The translations under genes were made by a program, and so were the position numbers. Shown here piece by piece: positions 57,179-64,000 of a stretch of 64,000 nucleotides of DNA. How positions within the stretch are numbered: position 1 is the stretch's first letter; the number at the start of each line of letters is the position of its first letter. This stretch comes from Myxococcales bacterium (lineage in GTDB: Bacteria; Myxococcota_A; Polyangia; Polyangiales; Polyangiaceae), in the NCBI GenBank assembly GCA_016794345.1, contig JAEUKE010000081.1, positions 17,105-81,104 on the forward strand, read 5' to 3'. The notes under the pieces were generated by a model. That model did not search any database, was not told the DNA's origin, and saw only the letters and a program-made list of their open reading frames with translations.

Positions 57179-57507
57179 GGCCCGAGGTCTCGTGTCGTGT
57201 AGCCGGCCGCCTCGAGCGTCGCCGCGGCGCTGGCGCTCCGCGCCCCGCTCCGGCAGTACACGACGACGGTCTTGTTCTTGTCCTTCAGCTCGCCGAGCCT
57301 CCCGCCGAGCTCCTGCACGGGGATGTTGATCGCGCCGTCGATGTGACCCGAGGCAAACTCGCCGGGGGTTCGGACGTCGAGGAGCACGGCGCCGTCCTTG
57401 ACGAGCTGCTTCGCCTGCGCGCCGTCAACGCGATTCTTGCCCGAGGGCCGAAAGAGGAAAAACGCGAGCACCAGGGCGATCACGACTGCAACAATCAGCT
57501 TGGTCAT
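57163..57507 (-). CDS. Membrane-anchored rhodanese
   Basis: 114 residues: N-terminal transmembrane helix (3-22), then a single rhodanese domain with LLDVRTPGEFASGHI and the catalytic Cys in VVVYCRSGARS. Sulfur-transfer or redox role in the periplasm. ATG 57507 gives the anchor; longer in-frame starts are possible. It faces the CcmH-like gene tail to tail. Confidence 0.9.
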   Translation of the reverse strand: MTKLIVAVVIALVLAFFLFRPSGKNRVDGAQAKQLVKDGAVLLDVRTPGEFASGHIDGAINIPVQELGGRLGELKDKNKTVVVYCRSGARSASAAATLEAAGYTTRDLGPMSAW

Positions 57508-57636
57508 TGTCGTTTCAATCCGGCGAAGAGCACGCGCCATGCCAGGCGGCGAGCGCGTTTCCGCCCTGGCAGAGCCGGGCCCGCGTTTCGCCGTGCTTCA
57601 GGCGTTTCATTGTGCTGAACCGTTTCGTTCCGACCC

Positions 57637-58446
57637 TCACAGATCGCGGAGAGCGCGGCGCACGGCCTCTTGGATGTTGGGGGGCACCTCCGCGTTGGGG
57701 GCGGTCCGGCAGAGGCGGAGCGTGTGTTTGAGCGAGTCGCAAGACTGGCGGCACGCCTCACAGCTGTCGAGGTGGCGCTCCATCTCGCGGCAGATCTCGG
57801 GCCCGATCTCGCCCTCGAGCTGCTTGGAGAAGAGGGAGACCACGTCGGGGCAAGAGGGCGAGGGCCGCGCGGGCGAAGGCCCCTCGACGTAGGGCGCGAG
57901 GCGCGAGCGGATGGCGGCTCTCGCCCGGTGGAGCCGGCTCTTCACGGCGTCGACGCCGATACCGAGCACGTCCGCCACCTCGGGCGCGGTCAGTCCTTCG
58001 CCGTCGCGAAGGACGAGGACCTCGCGGTACATCGGCGCGAGCTCGCCGATGGCGATCTCCAGCGCCTCGCCGATCTCCTTGCCGGCGATCGCGGCCTCGG
58101 GCTCAGGGCCCGGATCGATGACCGTCGCCGCGAGCAACGGGTCGTCGATCGAGGCGTGCTCGGCGGGGGCGTGTTTGCCGCGCCGGTGTTTCTTCACGCA
58201 GAAGCTCCGCGCGATCGTGAAGAGCCACGTGCCGAGCGCCGAGTCCCCACGGAACTGCCCGATGGATCGGGCGACGGTGAGCATCGTCTCCTGGAGGACA
58301 TCCTGCGCGTCCGCCTCGGAGCCACATTGTCGGAGCGCAAACTTGTAGATCTGACCTTGATGCGCCTCGAGCAGCGCCGCGAGCGCGGCCTTGTCTCCGG
58401 CGCGTGCTGCTTCGATGAGCGTCGTTGGATCGGTGAGCGTCGCCAC
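57637..58446 (-). CDS. ECF sigma factor with fused C-terminal zinc-finger (zf-HC2) domain
   Basis: 269 residues from GTG 58446. Region 2 (EAHQGQIYKFALRQCGSEADAQDVLQETML), region 4 (LAPMYREVLVLRDGEGLTAPEVADVLGI, SRLHRARAAI), and a C-terminal zf-HC2 domain with HLDSCEACRQSC, which normally belongs to anti-sigma factors. The fusion would put an inhibitory or redox-sensing zinc site in the sigma factor itself. The frame extends to 59004, but that part is antisense to the ClC gene. Confidence 0.9.
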   Translation of the reverse strand: MATLTDPTTLIEAARAGDKAALAALLEAHQGQIYKFALRQCGSEADAQDVLQETMLTVARSIGQFRGDSALGTWLFTIARSFCVKKHRRGKHAPAEHASIDDPLLAATVIDPGPEPEAAIAGKEIGEALEIAIGELAPMYREVLVLRDGEGLTAPEVADVLGIGVDAVKSRLHRARAAIRSRLAPYVEGPSPARPSPSCPDVVSLFSKQLEGEIGPEICREMERHLDSCEACRQSCDSLKHTLRLCRTAPNAEVPPNIQEAVRRALRDL

Positions 58447-58492
58447 GGCTCGCGCAGCATGCCTCAGAATCGCGAGGGAGGCATCCGAGTGG

Positions 58493-58498
58493 TAGGGT
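58493..58498 (+). promoter_or_regulatory. Candidate -10 box before the ClC gene
   Basis: TAGGGT ends six bases before GTG 58505 and no ribosome-binding site is present; same spacing as TATGAT before 6655. Confidence 0.35.
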
Positions 58499-58504
58499 TC
58501 GACG

Positions 58505-59842
58505 GTGGAGCCAGAGAGGGCGGACAGCGACGCGGCGACACCGCTCCGGAAGGAGGCGGTCCCGCTCGTGATCGCTGCCGTCCTCGTCGCCGTTCTCGCC
58601 GCGGGGTTCGCCGTGGCGTTTCGCTGGTCGCTCGGCGCGGTCCTGTCCTCCGTCGCGAGCACGCACGACGTGGTCACGGCGATGCGCGAGGCGCCCGTGT
58701 GGGCTCGCGTGTTGGCGCCTGCCGTCGGCGGATTGCTCGCCGGCGCGATCGGGCTGCTCATCGCGAAGGCCCCGGCAGGGCACGGCGTCGGGGACGTGAT
58801 GGAAGCGGTGGTGATGGGGCGCGTACGGTTGAGCCTCGGCGTCACGCTGCTCAAGTCGCTCGCGTCGTGGCTCGCGATCACCTTCGGCGGATCGCTCGGC
58901 CGCGAGGGACCGCTCATCCAGTTCGGCGGCGCCGCCGGCAAGCTCGTCGGCTCGCGGTTCGGGCTGTCGCTCGACTCGACGCGGATCCTGATCGCCGCGG
59001 GCACCGCGGCGGGCTTCGGCGCCGCCTACAACACGCCGTTTTCTGCGGTGCTCTTCGTCCTCGAGGTCGTGATCGGCCTCGTCGTCCTCGATGCGATGGT
59101 CCCCATCCTCATCGCGACCGTCGTCGCGACCGCGGTGACGCGCGCCGCTGTCGGGCAAGGCCCCATCTACGGTCAGCGCGCCTTCGTGCTCACGAGCCCC
59201 GTCGAGCTCCTCGCCTTCGCGGGGCTGGGTGTGTTGGCCGCGCTCGGCGGCCAGGGCTTCATGCGCGTGCTCTCCGCGGGAGAAAATCTGTTTCGTCATC
59301 GTCTGCTTCCACTCCCCTGGCGGCCGGCGGCGGGAGGGCTGCTCGCGGGCGCCATCGTGTCCTTCCTCCCGGAGGTCGCCGGCAACGGGTATGAGCCGCT
59401 CAACGCGCTCCTCGATGGGAAGCTCGCCGTCGGGTTCGTCCTCTTGCTCCTCGTCGGGAAGGTGCTCGCGACGACCGCGTCGGTCTCCTCCGGCAGCCCG
59501 GGCGGCGTCTTCACGCCTGCGCTCTTGCTCGGTGGTGGGATCGGCTTCGTCTACGCGAGCGCGCTCACCGCGGTCGGGATCGGCGTCGGTTCACCGGGTG
59601 GCTACGCCCTCGTGGGGATGGCCGCCGCGACCGCGGCGACCACACACGCGCCGCTCATGGCCGCGGTCATGGCCTTCGAGCTCTCCGGCGACTACGCGAT
59701 CGCCTTGCCGCTCGTGCTCGCGACGGCCATCGCGGCGGCGGTGTCGCGGCGCCTCCGGCGCCAGTCGATCTACACCGCCGAGCTCGAGCGCCGCGGCATC
59801 CGCTGGGAGGTGACGATGGAAGGGCGCCAGCAGGGCGGGTGA
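58505..59842 (+). CDS. ClC-type chloride channel or transporter
   Basis: 445 residues with about ten membrane helices and three ClC signatures: GSLGREGPL with the gating Glu, GSPGGVFTPALLLGG, and a helix-rich core with FGAAYNTPFSAVLFVLE. It lacks C-terminal CBS domains. Which of Cl- channel and H+/Cl- antiporter it is cannot be decided from the reads I can make here; the proton Glu in the centre was not located. GTG start at 58505. Confidence 0.93.
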   Translation: MEPERADSDAATPLRKEAVPLVIAAVLVAVLAAGFAVAFRWSLGAVLSSVASTHDVVTAMREAPVWARVLAPAVGGLLAGAIGLLIAKAPAGHGVGDVMEAVVMGRVRLSLGVTLLKSLASWLAITFGGSLGREGPLIQFGGAAGKLVGSRFGLSLDSTRILIAAGTAAGFGAAYNTPFSAVLFVLEVVIGLVVLDAMVPILIATVVATAVTRAAVGQGPIYGQRAFVLTSPVELLAFAGLGVLAALGGQGFMRVLSAGENLFRHRLLPLPWRPAAGGLLAGAIVSFLPEVAGNGYEPLNALLDGKLAVGFVLLLLVGKVLATTASVSSGSPGGVFTPALLLGGGIGFVYASALTAVGIGVGSPGGYALVGMAAATAATTHAPLMAAVMAFELSGDYAIALPLVLATAIAAAVSRRLRRQSIYTAELERRGIRWEVTMEGRQQGG

Positions 59843-59880
59843 GGGCCACTGTCGCCGCGGCGATCGTCTGCTACGACTAG

Positions 59881-60017
59881 TCCCGTGGAAACGGAGTTTC
59901 CACGCAAACAACAATGAGTCCACTCAGGAACAAACCGCCACGTCGCCCGGGAATTCGGGCCGCCTTCGCCCCGTCAGGGGCGGCCCGAATTCTTCAAGAG
60001 GTGTTGGTTCCAGGGGA
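59881..60017. mobile_element. MITE-like structured element, copy 2
   Basis: 137 bp flanked by CTAG (59877-59880 and 60018-60021). Same length as copy 1 and about 90% identical, but in opposite orientation. Its large hairpin lies at 59951-59992 with 14-bp arms; a C-G pair in the stem is a T-A pair in copy 1. The element is open through the same 47 codons, although here it lies between genes. Its right end, AGGGGA, lies just upstream of ATG 60028. Confidence 0.88.
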
Positions 60018-60027
60018 CTAGCCGCGG

Positions 60028-61206
60028 ATGTCATTCGGATGGGCCAGCCTCGGGGCAGCCGCGCTCGTCGTGCTCCTCGCCGCCGCGTTTCGCGGCCGGC
60101 TCTACGCGATCTTCGCGACCGTGCTCCTCACCATCCACACGTCGATCTCGGTCGCGCTCTGGCCTGCGTTTTCCTGGGCGTGGCCGGTGTACGTGTACCT
60201 GCAGGCCGCGGTGTACGTGCACTTCGCCTCGCTCGCGTGGGCGCGCTTGCGGCCGGCTCCGTACCGCCTCCTCGTGAGCCTGCCGGCCTCGTTTTTCGTC
60301 GCGGGGACGTTCCTCGCCTTCCCGTGGGCCATCGCGGTCGCCTTCGGGCTACCGCCGCACGGTGTGTTCATCCCGTACGTGGCGGCGGCATTCGGCCTGC
60401 TCCAGAGCGTGTCGCATCGCCCCGAGGAGATCGACATCACCGTCGACGGGGCGGAGGTCGCGTCGCTGAGGCGGCACCCGCGCGGCGAAGCGCGCGTCGA
60501 GCGGCCGCTGCGCCTCGTCCAGATCACCGATCCGCACCTCGGCCCGTTCATGTCCGAGCGGCGGCTGCGCAAGCTTGCGGAGCGCGCCGTCGCGCAGGAC
60601 CCGGACCTCGTGCTCCTCACGGGCGACTTCGTGACGATGGAGTCGCACGACGCGGAGGCCGCCCTCGCGCGCGCCCTCGAGCCTCTGAAGGCCCTGCCGG
60701 GCCGCGTGTTCGCCTGCCGGGGCAACCACGATCACGAGGCCCCGCGTATGGTGGCGCGAGCGCTCGAGGCGGTCGGCGCCGAGCTGCTGGTCGACGATGC
60801 CGTCATCGTCGAGACGCCCGCAGGGAAGGTCGACATCCTCGGGCTCGACTTCCACTTCCGGAACCGGAAGGAGCGCATCGAGGCCACGTGCCGGCGGCAC
60901 CCGCGCTCGCCCGACGCGTTTCGACTCGTGTTGCTCCACGATCCGGGCGCGTTTCGTCACCTGCCCGATGGCGAGGCCGATCTCGTGCTCAGCGGCCACA
61001 CGCACGGTGGGCAGCTGGGCCTCTTGTCGCTCGGCCTCGAGCATACCGTCGTGAGCGCGCTCACCTCGATCCCCGATCATGGCCTCTGGGCGCACGGCAA
61101 GAGTCGGCTGTACGTGCACCGCGGAACGAGCCATTACGGCTTTCCCCTGCGGATCGGGGTGCCCAGCGAAGAGAGCCTTGTGCGTGTGCACTGGGTGCGG
61201 CCGTGA
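60028..61206 (+). CDS. Membrane-anchored metallophosphoesterase (YkuE-like)
   Basis: 392 residues. Several N-terminal transmembrane helices (about 5-130), then a calcineurin-like domain with QITDPHLGPFM, LLTGDFV, CRGNHDHEAP, LLHDP and SGHTHGGQLG metal-binding motifs. Related to YkuE/LpxH-like enzymes that act on membrane-linked substrates. ATG 60028 begins seven bases after the mobile element, whose AGGGGA end is the only ribosome-binding-like sequence. Confidence 0.92.
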   Translation: MSFGWASLGAAALVVLLAAAFRGRLYAIFATVLLTIHTSISVALWPAFSWAWPVYVYLQAAVYVHFASLAWARLRPAPYRLLVSLPASFFVAGTFLAFPWAIAVAFGLPPHGVFIPYVAAAFGLLQSVSHRPEEIDITVDGAEVASLRRHPRGEARVERPLRLVQITDPHLGPFMSERRLRKLAERAVAQDPDLVLLTGDFVTMESHDAEAALARALEPLKALPGRVFACRGNHDHEAPRMVARALEAVGAELLVDDAVIVETPAGKVDILGLDFHFRNRKERIEATCRRHPRSPDAFRLVLLHDPGAFRHLPDGEADLVLSGHTHGGQLGLLSLGLEHTVVSALTSIPDHGLWAHGKSRLYVHRGTSHYGFPLRIGVPSEESLVRVHWVRP

Positions 61207-61267
61207 GGGGAAGAAGTCCTCCGGCGCGCTCGTACACCACCTGCCTCTTCTTTCGCTTTCTTCACCC

Positions 61268-61972
61268 ATGAACCGGCAAGGTCTCCTCCTGGCCGGCGCC
61301 GCCCTCCTCGCCTGGTCGCGAGCCGCCACCGCGGAGGACGCCGCCACGCAGCCGCAGGCGCCGCCCGACGAGGGTGACGACCCAGCGCGAGCCTTCAATC
61401 AGATCCGCATGCTCCTCAGCGGGAGCACCTTCAGCGGGCGGAGCCTGGTCGGCACGGGGTCCGTCGGCCGCTACCGCCTCGGCGGCGCCAGCCTCGAGCT
61501 CGAGGCGGAGCGCGTCTTCGGCGTGGCGGGCTTCTTCGTCGATGTCGGGGGCTTCTACATCCCGGACTCCGACGAGCTGGGCTACGTCCGTGGGGAAGGC
61601 GGCGCGGCGTTCGGCGTGGCGTCGTGGCAGGGGGCAGCCCCCGGCAGCGTGTTGCTCGCGGCCGGCATCGGCGGTGACTACGGTCGCTATTGGTACGCGG
61701 AGGACGGACGTTTCTACGGCCTCGCGAGCGCTCGGCTGCGCCTCTGGCCCAGCCGAGACGTCCCGCTCCAGCTCGCGTACACAGCCATCCCGGCGGCGTT
61801 CACCGCGATCGATGGTCACCACCACGAGCACCGGGTCGAGCTCGCGACAGGCTGGTCTTTGCTCACCTTCGGATCGCGGCTCGGCTTCGCCTTCACGAGC
61901 GGGGGTGAGCCCCATCGGACGTTTTCGCAGGTCGAGATCGGGACCTTCGTCGGAGTGGGGTTGTACGAATGA
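61268..61972 (+). CDS. Exported hypothetical protein, possible outer-membrane barrel
   Basis: 234 residues. Signal peptide cleaved after ATA, short Pro/Gln linker, then alternating beta-rich Gly/aromatic sequence (LEAERVFGVAGFFVDVGGFYI, FGSRLGFAFTSGG) ending in a hydrophobic strand (FVGVGLYE). Looks like an outer-membrane beta-barrel but no family is named. The next gene begins inside its stop (ATGA). Confidence 0.82.
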   Translation: MNRQGLLLAGAALLAWSRAATAEDAATQPQAPPDEGDDPARAFNQIRMLLSGSTFSGRSLVGTGSVGRYRLGGASLELEAERVFGVAGFFVDVGGFYIPDSDELGYVRGEGGAAFGVASWQGAAPGSVLLAAGIGGDYGRYWYAEDGRFYGLASARLRLWPSRDVPLQLAYTAIPAAFTAIDGHHHEHRVELATGWSLLTFGSRLGFAFTSGGEPHRTFSQVEIGTFVGVGLYE

Positions 61973-62637
61973 GGCGCGCCGCCTTCCTCCTGTGCCTGCT
62001 TCCGTCGGCGACCTCTTGTTACGAAGAGGAGCCGACGCGTTCGAGCGACATCGCGACCGCCGACATCCAGGCCTACGTGCAGCTCGACGGGGACAAGGAG
62101 TCCACGCGGCTGAGCATCGATCTCCTCGGGCCGGGCAGCGGCGTCGACCTCGTGGGTGGCGATGCCTTGCTCGCGGGCGTGCGCGGAGCGACCGCGAGCC
62201 CGCTCGCCGTGGTGGATGGAAAGGCCACGGCCGTGCTCCCACCCGGCATGAGCGGCGTCACCTTCGAGCTCCGCCGTCCGACGCCCTACGAGAGCGCGGC
62301 CTTCACGGTCGACGCTCTTCCTCTCGACGAGCTCGTCGTCCCGCCGGTCGTGTCGCGCGCGGAGACGCTTCGCATCGAATGGGAGCCAGGCAATGGCTCC
62401 TACCACTCCTCGATCAACGTGGGCGGGCCGTGTTTCACGCAGATCCAGAGGACCTCCAAGGTCGACCCGGGCTTCTTCACGGTGCAGCCGGAGGAGCTCA
62501 CCCCGTCGTCCGAGACCTGCATCGTCTCGATCACGCTCGTTCGAGCCGCCGATGTGAACGTCCCGTCGCGGGAGCTGCTGCGCGCGGACGCCAGGCTGAC
62601 GCAGACGATGACGGCGACGTTCGAGTCGCGGCCTTAG
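61969..62637 (+). CDS. Lipoprotein of unknown function
   Basis: 222 residues. Short signal with lipobox ATSC. The mature part is beta-rich (DIQAYVQLDGDKESTRLSI; ITLVRAADVNVPSR) with a Cys pair (GGPCF and SETCI). ATG 61969 overlaps the upstream stop by four bases, so it is probably co-expressed with the barrel-like protein. No family recognised. Confidence 0.84.
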   Translation: MRRAAFLLCLLPSATSCYEEEPTRSSDIATADIQAYVQLDGDKESTRLSIDLLGPGSGVDLVGGDALLAGVRGATASPLAVVDGKATAVLPPGMSGVTFELRRPTPYESAAFTVDALPLDELVVPPVVSRAETLRIEWEPGNGSYHSSINVGGPCFTQIQRTSKVDPGFFTVQPEELTPSSETCIVSITLVRAADVNVPSRELLRADARLTQTMTATFESRP

Positions 62638-62684
62638 GCCGAGCTCGGCCACGGTGGGAGCGACCGCTTGCGCGTCCCATCGGA

Positions 62685-62705
62685 CCATGGGAATATTTCC
62701 CATGG
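62685..62705. promoter_or_regulatory. Near-palindrome overlapping the start of the HTH gene
   Basis: CCATGGGAA and TTCCCATGG are perfect 9-bp inverted arms around TAT. They include two in-frame ATG codons (62687 and 62702). Position fits an operator used by the encoded HTH protein to repress itself. Confidence 0.5.
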
Positions 62706-63493
62706 CCTCGGGCGCCGATCCCCGTCGTTCTCTGGAAAGACTGATAGCGGGCGGGGAGACGCTGGCCGGGCTCGAGCGGCTCCTCCGGCTGTCCGCGGGT
62801 TATCTCTCGAAGGTGAGGCGTGGCCGGGTCGTAGCGAGCCCACAGCTCGCCGCTCTGCTCGATGTTCTCCTGAAGCACCCGGAGGTTCGGCAGACGTTGT
62901 CGGCCTCGTCATCCGAGACGAAGAGCGCGCCGCCGCGTGGTCGAGCACGGGGAAGCGGTCCGCGTGCGCTCGACCTGTTCGTCTCGCGAATCCAATCCAC
63001 TTGGCGCGAGAGCGGTGTCCGCTTCCAAGGGGTCGATGACCTGCTCCTCGCGGCGCTGAAGGTGGACCTTCCTCGCGGGATCGAGCCCTCGGTGCGTTTT
63101 CTCGTTCACCCGGACGATCGCCGCGCGCTTTCGGCGGTACGGGCGCTCGGAGCCAGCGTGGCCATGGCGGGAACGCGCGCGAGCGTCTGCACCCCGCCGG
63201 GAACCGACGATGGGCTCGTCGTCGTCTTCCCGCTCGGCCCGCTTCATCACCTGTTCGGCAAGCGCAAGCTGTCGGCGACCGACGCGGCGCTCTACTTCGC
63301 GCTCCAAGGCGGGGAGGAGGCCGAGCGTCGCCTGAGGGCGGTCGCCAAGACACACAAGCTCGATCGCGACGGGCTCGTGAGGTCGTTCCGGCGAACCTAC
63401 GGGGCGGCGCAGCCACTGCCCCAGAAGGAATGGCTGCTCCGCGCAACATTCGATCCCGAGGGCGCGTTGCAGCGCCTCTCCAGTCTGCGATAG
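62702..63493 (+). CDS. HTH-domain protein, possible antitoxin-like partner
   Basis: 263 residues from ATG 62702 (ATG 62687 is an alternative). An XRE-like HTH at about 15-45 (LERLLRLSAGYLSKVRRGRVV) is followed by a Ser/Arg-rich linker and a C-terminal domain (SVRFLVHPDDRRALSAVRAL; ALYFALQGGEEAERRLRAVA) of no recognised family. The nucleotidyltransferase gene begins 16 bases later. Context suggests a two-gene regulated unit. Confidence 0.8.
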   Translation: MASGADPRRSLERLIAGGETLAGLERLLRLSAGYLSKVRRGRVVASPQLAALLDVLLKHPEVRQTLSASSSETKSAPPRGRARGSGPRALDLFVSRIQSTWRESGVRFQGVDDLLLAALKVDLPRGIEPSVRFLVHPDDRRALSAVRALGASVAMAGTRASVCTPPGTDDGLVVVFPLGPLHHLFGKRKLSATDAALYFALQGGEEAERRLRAVAKTHKLDRDGLVRSFRRTYGAAQPLPQKEWLLRATFDPEGALQRLSSLR

Positions 63494-63509
63494 CTCGAGC
63501 GCTCCCGAC

Positions 63510-64000
63510 ATGCGGCTCCATCTCGACCCAGCCGTGAAGAAGGCCCTCCGGGCCTGCGCTGACGAGCTCGACGCGCTCGACGCGGACTGGGCCGTCGCCG
63601 GGGCGACGGCGATGCAGGTCCACGGCTACGCGCGCGCTACCCGCGACATCGATCTCTTCATCGGCGATGACGTTCGTCCGGAGTTGCTCGCTCGCCTCCG
63701 TGCGCGCGCCATTCCGGTGAAGGCCATATTCAGCCCTCACCACTACAGGATCGATCCTCCGGATCGGAAGGACCCCGAGGCTTCGATCGACCTGTTGTTC
63801 CCAGCGCTCGGAGTCGAGAGCCTCGGCTTGTTGGCGGCGCAGCGAGGCTCGATCGAGGGAACGGAGATGCCGATCGTTCCTCTGCATCACCTGGTCGCGC
63901 TCAAGCTCACGACCGACCCGGGCATCGACCCCTCCCGCTTCGCGCGCGACCAGGCCGACCTCGTTGCGCTTCACGACCGGGGCCTGGTCGACGCGGCTCG
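63510..64000 (+). CDS. Nucleotidyltransferase, AbiEii-like (truncated by window edge)
   Basis: Open to the window end; 163 residues visible. The Pol-beta-like motif is visible as AVAGATAMQVHGYARATRDIDLFI, in which G-A-T-A-M-Q stands for the GG/S core and RDIDL supplies the paired Asp residues. Later ASIDLLFPALG could be the third acidic position. This is the pattern of AbiEii/MenT-type toxins and other minimal nucleotidyltransferases. The start is ATG 63510. The C-terminus is not in the window, so the family is provisional. Confidence 0.85.
   Translation, partial: MRLHLDPAVKKALRACADELDALDADWAVAGATAMQVHGYARATRDIDLFIGDDVRPELLARLRARAIPVKAIFSPHHYRIDPPDRKDPEASIDLLFPALGVESLGLLAAQRGSIEGTEMPIVPLHHLVALKLTTDPGIDPSRFARDQADLVALHDRGLVDAA

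Noticed and set aside
58447..59004. Upstream extension of the ECF sigma frame
   Set aside because: Antisense to the ClC gene and biased in composition; region 2 begins after 58446.

Overview
The window is a high-GC chromosomal segment that reads like a large-genome myxobacterium (Myxococcota, probably the Polyangiales/Sorangiineae side). The evidence is GC-rich third codon positions throughout, many lipoproteins with low-complexity Gly/Ser/Thr linkers, hybrid and multi-domain histidine kinases, a eukaryotic-like Ser/Thr kinase with an extracytoplasmic sensor, DUF1844 and Cys-motif surface proteins. I infer the taxon from style and did not verify it. I found no rRNA, tRNA, CRISPR array, prophage or complete insertion sequence. 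The mobile-type DNA I can support is a 137-bp structured element present twice.

Layout. 0-5 kb: a hybrid histidine kinase, an Mrp/ApbC Fe-S carrier and a multi-S1-domain RNA-binding protein. 4.9-6.4 kb: a two-gene lipoprotein/envelope module that reappears at 25.2-27.5 kb with an extra gene inserted. 7.9-12.4 kb: a MacA/MacB-type exporter operon with one adaptor, one ATPase and two paralogous permeases. 12.5-16.8 kb: SlyD-type isomerase, small acidic protein, DUF1844 protein, HtrA-like protease, ECF sigma factor, putative anti-sigma factor and a Tat-exported protein, many joined by GTGA stop/start overlaps. 16.9-20.2 kb: a signalling pair in which a REC-GAF-PAS-PAS-HisKA protein without an ATPase domain overlaps a complete kinase. 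20.2-24.8 kb: Cys-rich lipoprotein, ruvB and a Ca2+-type P-ATPase.

29.6-37.1 kb is a minus-strand run of a Ser/Thr kinase, a GNAT acetyltransferase, a DUF808 membrane protein and two histidine kinases. It lies divergently from glnB-glnA, whose terminator overlaps the end of a protein with three START/SRPBCC-like domains. 41.1-48.2 kb holds a lipoprotein made of two tandem copies of one domain, a 1441-residue CheB-CheR-PAS-kinase-REC fusion and a secreted phosphatase. 48.3-51.6 kb is a redox/metal-flavoured cluster: methyltransferase, DUF302, zinc-ribbon protein, thioredoxin, DUF2202-like lipoprotein and a membrane thioredoxin-fold protein. 51.6-55.4 kb is a DevBCA-type exporter with a divergent TetR regulator and a perfect 16-bp palindrome between them. 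55.4-58.4 kb adds a DUF2202 ferritin-like lipoprotein, Dps, a CcmH-like protein, a rhodanese and an ECF sigma factor with a C-terminal zinc finger. 58.5-62.6 kb has a ClC channel, a membrane phosphoesterase and two envelope proteins. The right edge carries an HTH protein followed by a truncated nucleotidyltransferase in a toxin-antitoxin-like arrangement.

The most striking observation is the 137-bp element flanked by CTAG at 50.6 and 59.9 kb. The two copies are in opposite orientation, about 90% identical, rich in hairpins (including a compensatory base-pair change) and open in one reading frame. One copy sits in frame inside the signal peptide of a lipoprotein gene; removing it together with one CTAG restores a textbook lipoprotein signal peptide. 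This resembles the in-frame palindromic elements of Rickettsia.
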